Below are positions 44,484-51,848 of a stretch of DNA of 64,000 nt, one piece after another. This DNA comes from an uncultured Pseudomonadota bacterium. Its GTDB lineage: Bacteria > Myxococcota_A > UBA796 > CAJQPC01. Position 1 is the stretch's first letter; each line of letters begins with the position of its first letter. A program made the position numbers and the translations under genes. Where the stretch lies: NCBI GenBank assembly GCA_913060515.1, contig CAJXRZ010000015.1, positions 1 through 64,000 on the forward strand, written 5' to 3'. The notes under the pieces were generated by a model, which saw only the letters and a program-made list of their open reading frames with translations, ran no database searches and was not told where the DNA came from.

Positions 44484-45299
44484 CTAACCCGCTTCGCGGT
44501 AGCGGCGCTTGACCATCCTCATGCCGAAGACTGTCGCGACAATGACCAGGAAGGCGTAGAACCCAAAGCCAAACAGCAACTCCCAGTCGTCCTTCCAAAG
44601 GGCCGCGCCGAGCCCAATGCCCAACAGGACCGCGCTCACCAGGCCGGAGATGAGCCACACCTTGCGGCCGGTGTGCCCCAGCTCCGCGGTGGTGGGCTTT
44701 GGCGCAACCTTGAAGAGGCCCATGCGTCCTTCCGGCACCTGATCCAAGACCAGCATGCCGTCCTCTGGCGTTCGGTGTAGCCAGCGCATCGCGTCGTTCC
44801 AGTACCAGTCGGGCCCCAACACCATCCCCCCATGGCGGGCTGCTGCCTCTGCCATCGCATCAGGGGACGTGCCACCGATTTCGAAGGAGACGTCCGCGAA
44901 GCGCACCCTGGGCACCAGCGCCGTCAGGAAGAACTCCAGCAGCAAAGGCATGGCCCCGCCCATGGGCAAAAACACACCTCCTTCCTCGGCAATCATCACC
45001 AAACCCTGCCGACCCCACATCCCCTTAGAGTGGCGGGCAAAGGTGATGAAGGCTGGGTGGGTGACCGCAGCGCCCCCCAGCCCGCCCATCACAACAACCT
45101 CGTTGGCGGGGCGCTGACCGTGCCGCCGCACCAGAACCCAGACCAAGCGCCCGGCCGCCACAGCGCAGAGGAGCGCACACACCGCTGCAGGCAGGCTCTC
45201 TAGCGAAACGGCCAAGTACAGGCAGGCCACCATCCCCCCCAGCGCCGGGGGCAACATCAGAGCGGCAAAGAGCGAGTGTCCGAGACGTAAGGTGACCAT
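44484..45299 (-). CDS. Membrane protein of unknown function
   Basis: The protein has 271 residues from ATG 45299. Two N-terminal helices (about 9-30 and 34-57) and two C-terminal helices (about 216-236, 240-258) flank a soluble part with MIAEEGGVFLPMGGAMPLLL and RFADVSFEIGGTSPDAMAEA. The pattern resembles membrane proteins that carry a PH-like domain, but no family is assigned. Its stop is immediately next to the TPP riboswitch, so the thiC promoter should lie within its 3' end or thiC is read through. Confidence 0.7.
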   Translation of the reverse strand: MVTLRLGHSLFAALMLPPALGGMVACLYLAVSLESLPAAVCALLCAVAAGRLVWVLVRRHGQRPANEVVVMGGLGGAAVTHPAFITFARHSKGMWGRQGLVMIAEEGGVFLPMGGAMPLLLEFFLTALVPRVRFADVSFEIGGTSPDAMAEAAARHGGMVLGPDWYWNDAMRWLHRTPEDGMLVLDQVPEGRMGLFKVAPKPTTAELGHTGRKVWLISGLVSAVLLGIGLGAALWKDDWELLFGFGFYAFLVIVATVFGMRMVKRRYREAG

Positions 45300-45320
45300 G
45301 AACGGACTCTATCGCTGTGC

Positions 45321-45812
45321 CTATATCGACGCCCCAACCCGCAGGCTCAGGGTCAGACTGCCGCTCAGGTCATCCGGCCACGGCCAGGGCTTGATCAGAC
45401 TGGCCAAGCAGGCCTCCCGCTCGGGATCGGGGTGACGGGCTTGGGCACGGCCACCGCTCAGGTCAATCTGGATCTGGTCCAGCTCGCCGAGCTCCTCTGC
45501 GCTGTAGCAGACCGAGAGCTGCGGCACGTAGCGCTCGACCACGTAGGTGCTCACGGCCAGGTCGCCCAGGCCGAGGAAGGCCAGGTCTTCGGCTGTGACG
45601 CGCACTCTCAGAGGTGCCGCGGTGTCTTGAACTTCAAAGTCGGGATCCAGGCGCTGCGCATCCACCCCAAAGGCCAAGCGCGTGACGTGGTCGGGCAGCT
45701 GAACCAGTCCAAGCTGGGGGTCCGGCTCGGCGCTCCAGGCGGCAATCACCAGTCCGATGCCCAGCGCACCGGCACTGGCCAAACAGGCTGCAAAGATCTT
45801 GGCTTCGGACAC
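45321..45812 (-). CDS. Membrane-anchored protein with AgmX/PglI-like C-terminal pattern
   Basis: The protein has 163 residues from GTG 45812. One helix (about 7-28) anchors it. The C-terminal part has the arrangement VPQLSVCYSAEELGELDQIQ, a second Cys in EACLASLIKPWPWP, and a final strand (GSLTLSLRV). This Cys...Cys-WPxP layout resembles the C-terminal domain of AgmX/PglI gliding-motility-type proteins, although the match is by eye. It would extend into the periplasm. Other motility genes are absent here. Confidence 0.6.
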   Translation of the reverse strand: MSEAKIFAACLASAGALGIGLVIAAWSAEPDPQLGLVQLPDHVTRLAFGVDAQRLDPDFEVQDTAAPLRVRVTAEDLAFLGLGDLAVSTYVVERYVPQLSVCYSAEELGELDQIQIDLSGGRAQARHPDPEREACLASLIKPWPWPDDLSGSLTLSLRVGASI

Positions 45813-45869
45813 GCCGCTCCCTGGGGCTCCCTACCCTGACACGGCGGAGCACCGCTTGGTTCCCAGAAA

Positions 45870-47033
45870 CTAGCGGGAGGCGGGGTTGCGTGCAGGGCCT
45901 TGCCGTCTGGGCTGCTCCTGGTGCGGCGCTTTCTCCGGTGCATCTGGGGCCAGGTTCCACGCTCCCAGCCCCAGGAGCGGCAGCAAGAGGCCCCAAGAGA
46001 AGCGCTCGGGCAGAGCGGCCGAGGCGAGCAAGACCAGCACGGCCAGCGGGCCCAGGTAGTACTCGTAGTTGCCCGCCTCAAAGCTCCAGATCGCGGGCAA
46101 GGCCAGCAAGGGCCAGAGCCAGAGCCACAAAGCATGACGGTGCTCAGGACGCAGCCGCCAGTGCAGCGCGCTGCCGAGCAGGGAGAAGGCGGCCAAGAGG
46201 CTGGGCAGCACCCAGGTCACGGTCTCGCGGGCCTGGCCATGTTCTGGCAGGCGCGCCAAGGCGTAGGCCAGGGCGTGGCGTGCCCGCATCGAGATCTGGT
46301 CGTTGAGGGGACGATCCGCCCCCTCCCGAAGCTCTCCGAAGACCAGCTCGGTGGCGATCTGCGGGAGGGGCTTTCCCGTGTCCAGTTGGCTGTAGAGGGC
46401 CAGAGCGTATGCGCCCAGAACGGTGACCCCGAGCACCAGCAGGGTCTGCAGCAGATCACGTCCCCGACGCTCGGCTCCCACCAGCGAGGTCAGCAAGAGC
46501 GCCGGCACCGCCAGCAGCATGGTCTTGTGGCAGAGAATGGCCACCGCCAGGAGCACACCGAGCAGCCCTGCCCGCTTGCCGCTGACCGCGACAGCAGCCG
46601 CCAGCAGGGTCAGGCCGACCGCCAGGATGTGCACCTCGTAGGCCGTGCCATGGGCCCACCACCCCTGGCTGACACCGACCAGCGCCGCGCAGAGCGCAGC
46701 GCCACCGCGTCCCAGTCCGATGGCCAGTCCAAGGCTGCAGAGGGCACCCACGGCCAACCCGCCCGAGGCCGCTGAGAGCAGGCCGCTGATGAAGGCCGGG
46801 TCCTGAGCGGGAAAGGCTTGGAGCAAGGCGTAGAGCGGCAGTCCAGCGATGAGGTGCTGGGCGTGCATCCAGTGGCCGCTCTGGGCCATCTCCAGGAAGG
46901 CCGCGCCGTCCGGCTCCGGACCGCTGGCCAGGTTCAGGGCGTAGAGCACAAAGCTTAGAAGTCCCAAGACAATGGGCAAGCCGACACGCCATGGGCGCGG
47001 GAGCGATTCCGATCGCGAGTCCAAAAAGCCCAT
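45870..47033 (-). CDS. Polytopic membrane protein, GT-C/DUF2723-like
   Basis: The protein has 387 residues. ATG 47033 is chosen with AGG 5 nt upstream; GTG 47039 overlaps that site. About ten transmembrane helices are seen. GWWAHGTAYEVHILAVGLTL and the early FLEMAQSGHWMHAQHLIAGL loop match the layout of DUF2723/dolichyl-mannosyl-transferase-like GT-C enzymes, in which the first extracellular loop carries acidic residues (GPEPDGAAF). It may transfer sugars from a lipid donor. Its start codon overlaps the -35 box of the tRNA-Leu promoter on the other strand. Confidence 0.75.
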   Translation of the reverse strand: MGFLDSRSESLPRPWRVGLPIVLGLLSFVLYALNLASGPEPDGAAFLEMAQSGHWMHAQHLIAGLPLYALLQAFPAQDPAFISGLLSAASGGLAVGALCSLGLAIGLGRGGAALCAALVGVSQGWWAHGTAYEVHILAVGLTLLAAAVAVSGKRAGLLGVLLAVAILCHKTMLLAVPALLLTSLVGAERRGRDLLQTLLVLGVTVLGAYALALYSQLDTGKPLPQIATELVFGELREGADRPLNDQISMRARHALAYALARLPEHGQARETVTWVLPSLLAAFSLLGSALHWRLRPEHRHALWLWLWPLLALPAIWSFEAGNYEYYLGPLAVLVLLASAALPERFSWGLLLPLLGLGAWNLAPDAPEKAPHQEQPRRQGPARNPASR

Positions 47034-47061
47034 TGACACCTGCTGAGAGGGAGACTAAATG
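47033..47061 (+). promoter_or_regulatory. Promoter of tRNA-Leu
   Basis: A consensus TTGACA (47033-47038) is followed after 16-17 nt by CTAAATG (47055-47061), and then a GC-rich discriminator GCCGGGG typical of stable-RNA promoters. Transcription would start near 47068, 18 nt before the tRNA. The -35 box overlaps the start codon of the divergent membrane-protein gene. Confidence 0.6.
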
Positions 47062-47085
47062 CCGGGGGCTCATCGAGCCACATTT

Positions 47086-47171
47086 GCGGAAGTGGTGGAA
47101 TGGCAGACACGCTAGCCTCAGGAGCTAGTGGGATAAAACCCGTGGGGGTTCGACTCCCCCCTTCCGCACCA
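47086..47171 (+). tRNA. tRNA-Leu (anticodon CAG)
   Basis: The acceptor GCGGAAG pairs with CTTCCGC, the discriminator is A, and CCA is encoded (47169-47171). The anticodon stem CTAGC/GCTAG encloses CTCAGGA, giving CAG. A long class II variable arm (GGGATAAAACCCGT) and the T arm GGGGG-TTCGACT-CCCCC confirm Leu. Confidence 0.97.
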
Positions 47172-47174
47172 TTG

Positions 47175-47204
47175 AAAGCCTCGGACTTCGGTCCGAGGCT
47201 TTTT
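47175..47204 (+). terminator. tRNA-Leu terminator with TTCG tetraloop
   Basis: The stem AAAGCCTCGGAC (47175-47186) pairs with GTCCGAGGCTTT (47191-47202) across a TTCG tetraloop, followed by T residues. It lies 3 nt after the tRNA CCA end. Confidence 0.95.
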
Positions 47205-47306
47205 CGGTTTCTGGAGGGGGACCCCAGGTCCCCCTGGTTCGTGCAGAGCACGAACACCCCCCGGGCTCCCGGACTTCGGTCCGAGGCTTTTTCGGTTTCT
47301 GGAGGG
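47182..47306 (+). repeat. 37-bp direct repeat (two copies) of the terminator right half
   Basis: Bases 47182-47218 and 47270-47306 are identical over 37 bp, starting CGGACTTCGGTCCGAGGC and ending CTGGAGGG. Copy 2 lacks the full left arm, so its hairpin is shorter (GGAC-TTCG-GTCC core with T-run). Between the copies is a perfect 8-bp hairpin GTTCGTGC (47237-47244) / GCACGAAC (47248-47255). Such repeats beside a tRNA 3' end can come from a duplication or from integration scars. Confidence 0.85.
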
Positions 47307-47318
47307 ACCCCGGAGCGC

Positions 47319-48191
47319 TCAGTCCCCCATCTCCACCAGCCTCAGGTAGGTCGAGCTGTGGTGCTGGTAGACCACCTGGTCCAGCCACGATGCTTTGCGC
47401 TGAGGCACCGCAGGCAGGACAGTCGGCATGGGGCCAGGCTGGACGTAGTCGGTCGCGGCCACAGCAAAGAGGCCTAGGAGCACACCGACATCCAAGAGCG
47501 AGGGCTTGTAGTTCCCGTAGACCTCCAAGACCGGCTCGAGCTTTGCAAAGAGCAAGGGCGCGATGTCCAAGGGGTTCTCCACACGCCAGTCATCACTGGG
47601 GGTCAGGCTGTTGAGGTAGTCGGCGAAGATCCCGTTCCCCGGCGAGAGCCCCGCGAAGGACATCAGGTCCATTCTCGGTGGCCGCTGCAGGCCTGCGAGC
47701 GCAGCATGTAGGGCGGCGAACAAGGGTCCCGTCAGGGTGCCACCCAAGCTGTGCCCGGTCACGGCGAGGGTCTTCAGCTCTGGCTGGCTCCGGAGGAAGC
47801 TCACCATGTCCACCTGAGGAGCCCGGTGATTGGGCACCAAGTCCAAGAGCACGGCCAGGCCCGTCGCGGCCCCCTTGGAGAGCAGCGCCTCTGCCGGCGC
47901 GCCCCCATCAAAGCTTGAAAAAGGCACGGTGCTGTCGATCGCAAAGTCCTGCTCGAACCAGGCCTCCAGACTCCAAGCGTCCGTTCCCCGAATCACGACG
48001 GTGGCGGCCCCAGTAGCCTTCGAACGCACGATGAAAGCCAGACCGTAGGGCGTGCCCACGCCGCTGCTCTTCCACGCCGGCCCCCACACCACACTCAAGT
48101 CCGGGTCGAGTTGGGTCACCAGCCTTGGAATCTCTTGCGCATCGGAGTAGGCGATGTGTGAGAGCTGCATCATTCGGGTCTTGTTCAGCAT
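47319..48191 (-). CDS. Class 3 lipase-like hydrolase (tandem copy 1)
   Basis: The protein has 290 residues from ATG 48191, with GGAGA upstream. The lipase nucleophile elbow GHSLGG has Ser148, preceded by VVIRGTDAWSLEAWFEQDF, which supplies the class 3 lipase RGT oxyanion strand. LSPGNGIFADYLNSLTPSDD and NPLDIAP follow. The Asp/His partners are plausible in NPLDIAP and YQHHSSTYLRL. There is no signal peptide. It acts on lipids or esters, perhaps after release or secretion. It is a clear paralogue of the next gene upstream. Confidence 0.9.
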   Translation of the reverse strand: MLNKTRMMQLSHIAYSDAQEIPRLVTQLDPDLSVVWGPAWKSSGVGTPYGLAFIVRSKATGAATVVIRGTDAWSLEAWFEQDFAIDSTVPFSSFDGGAPAEALLSKGAATGLAVLLDLVPNHRAPQVDMVSFLRSQPELKTLAVTGHSLGGTLTGPLFAALHAALAGLQRPPRMDLMSFAGLSPGNGIFADYLNSLTPSDDWRVENPLDIAPLLFAKLEPVLEVYGNYKPSLLDVGVLLGLFAVAATDYVQPGPMPTVLPAVPQRKASWLDQVVYQHHSSTYLRLVEMGD

Positions 48192-48295
48192 GGTGTTCTC
48201 CGAGCCCCCCGGGGAGCCGCGGAACCCGACGGGGTCCCGCCATGAACATCACGCCTGTGCTGCAACAAGACCATTGCGGCGGCTTGCGACGGCTT

Positions 48296-49180
48296 TCAAC
48301 CCTCCGAAGCCTCCTGCTCAACGAGCTTCAGATAGATCTTGAAGCGGTGCTGGCTCACCAGCTGCAAGACCCAAGTGGGTGCCAGCTTGTGGAACACCCG
48401 TGGCAACACACTCGCCGCCCCTCCAGGTTGCACAAAGGTGGTTGCGGCGGCATCGAAGCGCTTGTTGACCAGCGCGACCTCCAAGGCTCCAGGGGCAATC
48501 TTCTCGCTGTCATAGATGCCCAGGACCGCCTCCCGGCTGGCAAAGAAGTGGGGGGCGACGTCCAGGGGATTGACCACCCTCCACCCTGATCTTGGGGTGA
48601 GGGAGTCCAGGTAGTCGGCGAAGGCCTGGTTCCCAGGCGTCAGAGCCGCGAAGGACATCAGGTCCATGCTGAGTGCCGCCCCCATCTCGGCCTTCAGCTT
48701 TGCGAAGAGTGGGCCCGTCAGCGTCCCCCCCAGGCTGTGTCCGGTGACCGCGATCGACTTGAGGTCCTTCTGAGCGCGAAGAAAGTCCACCATGGTGCCC
48801 TGGCCTGCACAGCCAGCCTCGGGCACAAGTTCGAGCAGGTAGCCCAGTCCATTGGCGGTGCCCTGGGACAGCACGGCCGCTGGCGGAGCGCTTGAGACGA
48901 AGCTGCTGAAAGGCACCGTCTTGCCAATGTCAAAGTCCTCCTGAACCCAGGCCTTTTCACTGAGAATGGCGGTGCCACGAATGGCCACTGTGTAGTTCCC
49001 AGTCGAGGCGGACTTGGTGATGAAGGCCGAGCAGTAGGGAATTCCGAGCGCACGGGTCTTCACACCTGGCCCCCAGACCACGCTCAAATCCGGGTCGTAG
49101 GCGGACACTTGATCCGCGAGCTCTTTGGCTTTGCTGTGGGCGATTGCGCACAGCTTCATCATCTGAATCTTGCTCAACAT
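48296..49180 (-). CDS. Class 3 lipase-like hydrolase (tandem copy 2)
   Basis: The protein has 294 residues from ATG 49180, with GGAGA 5 nt upstream; the longer frame to 49249 has no site. It aligns over its length with the copy at 47319: MLSKIQMMKLCAIAHSKAKE versus MLNKTRMMQLSHIAYSDAQE, the shared DPDLSVVWGP, RGT, VPFSSF, GHSLGG (Ser149) and NPLDVAP. Unlike copy 1 it has extra Cys residues (Cys11, Cys50, Cys124). No signal peptide. The pair probably arose by tandem duplication. Confidence 0.9.
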   Translation of the reverse strand: MLSKIQMMKLCAIAHSKAKELADQVSAYDPDLSVVWGPGVKTRALGIPYCSAFITKSASTGNYTVAIRGTAILSEKAWVQEDFDIGKTVPFSSFVSSAPPAAVLSQGTANGLGYLLELVPEAGCAGQGTMVDFLRAQKDLKSIAVTGHSLGGTLTGPLFAKLKAEMGAALSMDLMSFAALTPGNQAFADYLDSLTPRSGWRVVNPLDVAPHFFASREAVLGIYDSEKIAPGALEVALVNKRFDAAATTFVQPGGAASVLPRVFHKLAPTWVLQLVSQHRFKIYLKLVEQEASEG

Positions 49181-49369
49181 GTAAATCTCCAATGGCGTTC
49201 GCCTGCTCTGGGCAGGGTGCTTTGAGTTCAACTTCCCAAGCAAGATCACCGCAGGGCCCGCAGAAGGCGATTGCGCAGGCTTTCAGCAGATTTCGTCACG
49301 ACGCAGACTCCGGACTTGGACCCCGCGCAGTGGGCCCTGCGCTCCCCCACACAGCGCAACACTCGGTCC

Positions 49370-50266
49370 ATGGCCAGCCTCTTCCACATCCGAACAAAAC
49401 GGCGCGCAGACCTTGGGGCGCGCTGCGTCCTGGGACGCGCATCCACCTGCGGGCTCACCTTGAGTGATCCGCGCGTCTCCGGCGAGCACGCTGTGATCTG
49501 GTGGGACGAGGGCTGGTGGATTCGAGACTTGGCGTCCCGCAACGGCACCTTCTTGGATGGGCAGCGCCTGGACAACAGCCCCCACCGCATCGCGCGGGAC
49601 AGCCGAATCGGCCTGGGCGGGTCCGATGATGGCTGGACCTTGGCCGATGAGACCGCGCCAGGTCCCAGCGCAACTGGTCCCCAGGGCCAACACATCTCCG
49701 GCAGCTTCGATCTGCTCATGCTGCCCGGCGACGATGCCCCCCTGGCCGCCATCTTCATGGACGCCAAGCAGCGCTGGGTGGTCGAGCAAGACGGCAAGCT
49801 CCGGGCCGTGGTGAACGGCGAGAGCATTCAGCTTCAGGGGGAGGAGTGGATCTTGGCCCTGCCCGAAGCCCTCCCACAGACTCGGGAGTCTTCCGCGCTG
49901 ATGCTCAACGACATCACCCTCGCCTTCGAGGTCAGTCTGGACGAGGAGCACGTCGCCGTCTCCCTACAGGCCCCCGGCAAGGAGCTGCCCCTGGGCAGCC
50001 GCTCCCACCACTTCGCCCTGCTGGCCCTGTCCAGAGCCTGGCTGGACGACCCGGACAGCCCATCGGGCGAGCGGGGCTGGGTCTACCAGGATGAGCTGGC
50101 CAAGCAGCTGGGCATTGAGATGAGTCTGTTGCACATCCACATCCACCGCGCCAGACGGCAGCTGATGGATGCGGAGATCTTGAACGCCGCCGCCATTGTG
50201 CAGAGGCGGCCAGCGAGCGGGCAGATCCGGATTGGGACTCCCGGGGTCGTCGTCTCCTCCGCCTAA
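49370..50266 (+). CDS. FHA domain and winged-helix protein
   Basis: The protein has 298 residues from ATG 49370; the frame is open to 49271 but lacks a better start. Residues 1-95 are a forkhead-associated domain with CVLGRASTCGLTLSDPRVSG, SGEHAVIWW and SRNGTFLDG (phosphothreonine-binding Arg, Ser, Asn positions present). Residues about 205-290 (HHFALLALSRAWLDD, VYQDELAKQLGIEMSLLHIH) are a winged-helix DNA-binding or interaction domain of OmpR-like type. It would read a Ser/Thr-phosphorylated partner, for which the kinase encoded at 51829-54162 is the obvious candidate. A terminator follows. Confidence 0.9.
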   Translation: MASLFHIRTKRRADLGARCVLGRASTCGLTLSDPRVSGEHAVIWWDEGWWIRDLASRNGTFLDGQRLDNSPHRIARDSRIGLGGSDDGWTLADETAPGPSATGPQGQHISGSFDLLMLPGDDAPLAAIFMDAKQRWVVEQDGKLRAVVNGESIQLQGEEWILALPEALPQTRESSALMLNDITLAFEVSLDEEHVAVSLQAPGKELPLGSRSHHFALLALSRAWLDDPDSPSGERGWVYQDELAKQLGIEMSLLHIHIHRARRQLMDAEILNAAAIVQRRPASGQIRIGTPGVVVSSA

Positions 50267-50275
50267 GAAGCCCCG

Positions 50276-50327
50276 TGAAAGCGGCTGAAATCAGCTGAAG
50301 GTGACCCGCGGGGGCCGCTTCAGTTTT
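50276..50327 (+). terminator. Rho-independent terminator after the FHA gene
   Basis: TGAAAGCGGC (50276-50285) pairs with GCCGCTTCA (50314-50322) with one bulged A, followed by GTTTT. It separates the FHA gene from the caspase gene, so these are probably not a single operon. Confidence 0.65.
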
Positions 50328-50392
50328 ACTGCGCCTCGAAGCCAAGGTTCAACGATCCAGCGCTTCGGCAACCCTTGATTGGAGTCCTTAGA

Positions 50393-51739
50393 ATGTCCCA
50401 GCCCAACCACCCCATGTACGCAGTTCTGATTGGAATTGATGAATACGAGAACGCCGCCACTCTGGAGGGACCGACCCAGGACCTGAAGCTGATGGGGGAT
50501 CTGTGTGACAGCTTGAAGATCCTGAAGAAGAACCGGAAGGTTCTGGCCGGAAAGGGCGCGACGGTCGCCAAGATCCAGAGCGCCCTGGACTGGCTGGAGG
50601 AGGCCTTGGACGACGAGAACGCGACCGCCCTGGTTCACTTCTCCGGACATGGCACGCTCTTCAACCAGAGCGGACTGGACGACACCTTGGCTCTGGCCGC
50701 CTACGACTTTGCGCCCGACGCTCAGGCCAGCGCCAGTGACCAGGGCCTGCTGACCATTCGAGCCTTGGCGGCGCGCTTTGGTAAGCCCAAGCGAAAGGCC
50801 ACGGAGACCGTGAAGCTGACCCCTTCCAAGAAGGACGAGGTGACCACCGCGCACCTCGACGCCCTGGCCGAGACCAAGCTGGCCCGCATCACCTTCGTGC
50901 TGGACTGCTGCTGGAATCAGGAGGAGCTCTCCAGCAGCACGTGCGTGCACTTGCCCCTGATGAGCTACCGCATGTTCTTGGGCTGCTCCCGCAACGATGC
51001 GGCCAATGAGATCTGGATGGACGGCCAGAAGGTGGGCGCCTTTACCTGGGCCCTGACCACGGCTCTGTCTCGTTGGACGGTGAAACAACACGATGGAAAC
51101 CAGCAGATGACCGTCACCCACGCCAAGCTGATGGACCGGGTGCACCACCTGTTCTCGGCCTTGAGCATCAAGGGACAGACGCCGATGCTGGCCGGACCAA
51201 GAGTCCTGGACATTCTGCCGGTGTTCCAGCGCTCGATGGACTGGGACGCGGGGGCGGTGCTGAGTGAGGAGCCGGATGTGGTGGATGATCACCGGCAGTT
51301 GTGGGGTGGGGATGACGTCGCTGGACTCACCTACGAGCTAGTTTGGGGGGGGGAGCAACCCCACAACGACAGCGGTAGGCCAGATACTTGTTGTCGCAGA
51401 GGGGGATGGAACTCCCCTGGGGACAGAAACTTGGCAGTTCCTTTTGGACGCCGACACGTGGCTCGGGAACGACCTGAACGACGACACTCTGACTATCAGC
51501 GAGTCAACAAGCATGGATGGACCATTCACCTACGAATGGACATGGAACCGCGAGACAGGTCCGGCGTCCGGTACCCCCCAGTCCGGGTCGAACACCCTTC
51601 TCTACGCCTACTCTTCCGGCGGTGTGACCAGAGCAGTTCTGGAGATAGGTACAAGCACCATTACAAAGCCCGATGGGAGCACCAGGGTCGTGCTCTCGAC
51701 CGTCCAGTGGTGGTGCCACCGCACGGAACTCGAGGGTGA
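50393..51739 (+). CDS. Caspase-fold (C14) protease, frame broken at a G-run
   Basis: ATG 50393 has GGAG 8 nt upstream. Residues 1-290 form a caspase/metacaspase domain: YAVLIGIDEYENAATLEGPT, the catalytic His86 in HFSGHG, and Cys173 in FVLDCCWNQEE. After residue 317 the frame meets nine G (51345-51353) and continues as Arg/His-rich sequence to 51739, which looks non-native. Skipping one base restores a sensible frame to 51848, for a protein of 484 residues. The true C-terminus is therefore probably in the other frame. It faces the STK-SUMF1 gene. A cell-death-like or signalling protease is inferred. Confidence 0.85.
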   Translation: MSQPNHPMYAVLIGIDEYENAATLEGPTQDLKLMGDLCDSLKILKKNRKVLAGKGATVAKIQSALDWLEEALDDENATALVHFSGHGTLFNQSGLDDTLALAAYDFAPDAQASASDQGLLTIRALAARFGKPKRKATETVKLTPSKKDEVTTAHLDALAETKLARITFVLDCCWNQEELSSSTCVHLPLMSYRMFLGCSRNDAANEIWMDGQKVGAFTWALTTALSRWTVKQHDGNQQMTVTHAKLMDRVHHLFSALSIKGQTPMLAGPRVLDILPVFQRSMDWDAGAVLSEEPDVVDDHRQLWGGDDVAGLTYELVWGGEQPHNDSGRPDTCCRRGGWNSPGDRNLAVPFGRRHVARERPERRHSDYQRVNKHGWTIHLRMDMEPRDRSGVRYPPVRVEHPSLRLLFRRCDQSSSGDRYKHHYKARWEHQGRALDRPVVVPPHGTRG

Positions 51740-51848
51740 CCGCACTTTCGATCCGACTTTTGGGCAAACTGCCGGTGCCGAATACAGCCGCACCACCAGC
51801 CCGCTTACGATGCAAAACATGAAGTGCTTCAAACAACAGAAACGATAG
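51354..51848 (+). pseudogene. Out-of-frame C-terminal part of the caspase-family gene
   Basis: The frame from 51354 encodes SNPTTTAVGQILVVAEGDG, ETWQFLLDADTWLGNDL, TYEWTWNRETGPASGT, TEST-like acidic strands and ends in MKCFKQQKR at TAG 51848. The composition is that of an ordinary beta-rich domain, in contrast to the Arg-rich reading of the 50393 frame. It joins the upstream caspase frame if one G of the 51345-51353 run is skipped or absent. GC here is visibly lower (near 48% at 51481-51540). The last 20 nt overlap the convergent kinase gene. Confidence 0.7.

Noticed and set aside
47182-47306. Possible CRISPR-like repeat
   Set aside because: Only two 37-bp copies exist, and they are parts of a terminator next to tRNA-Leu; there are no spacers or cas genes.
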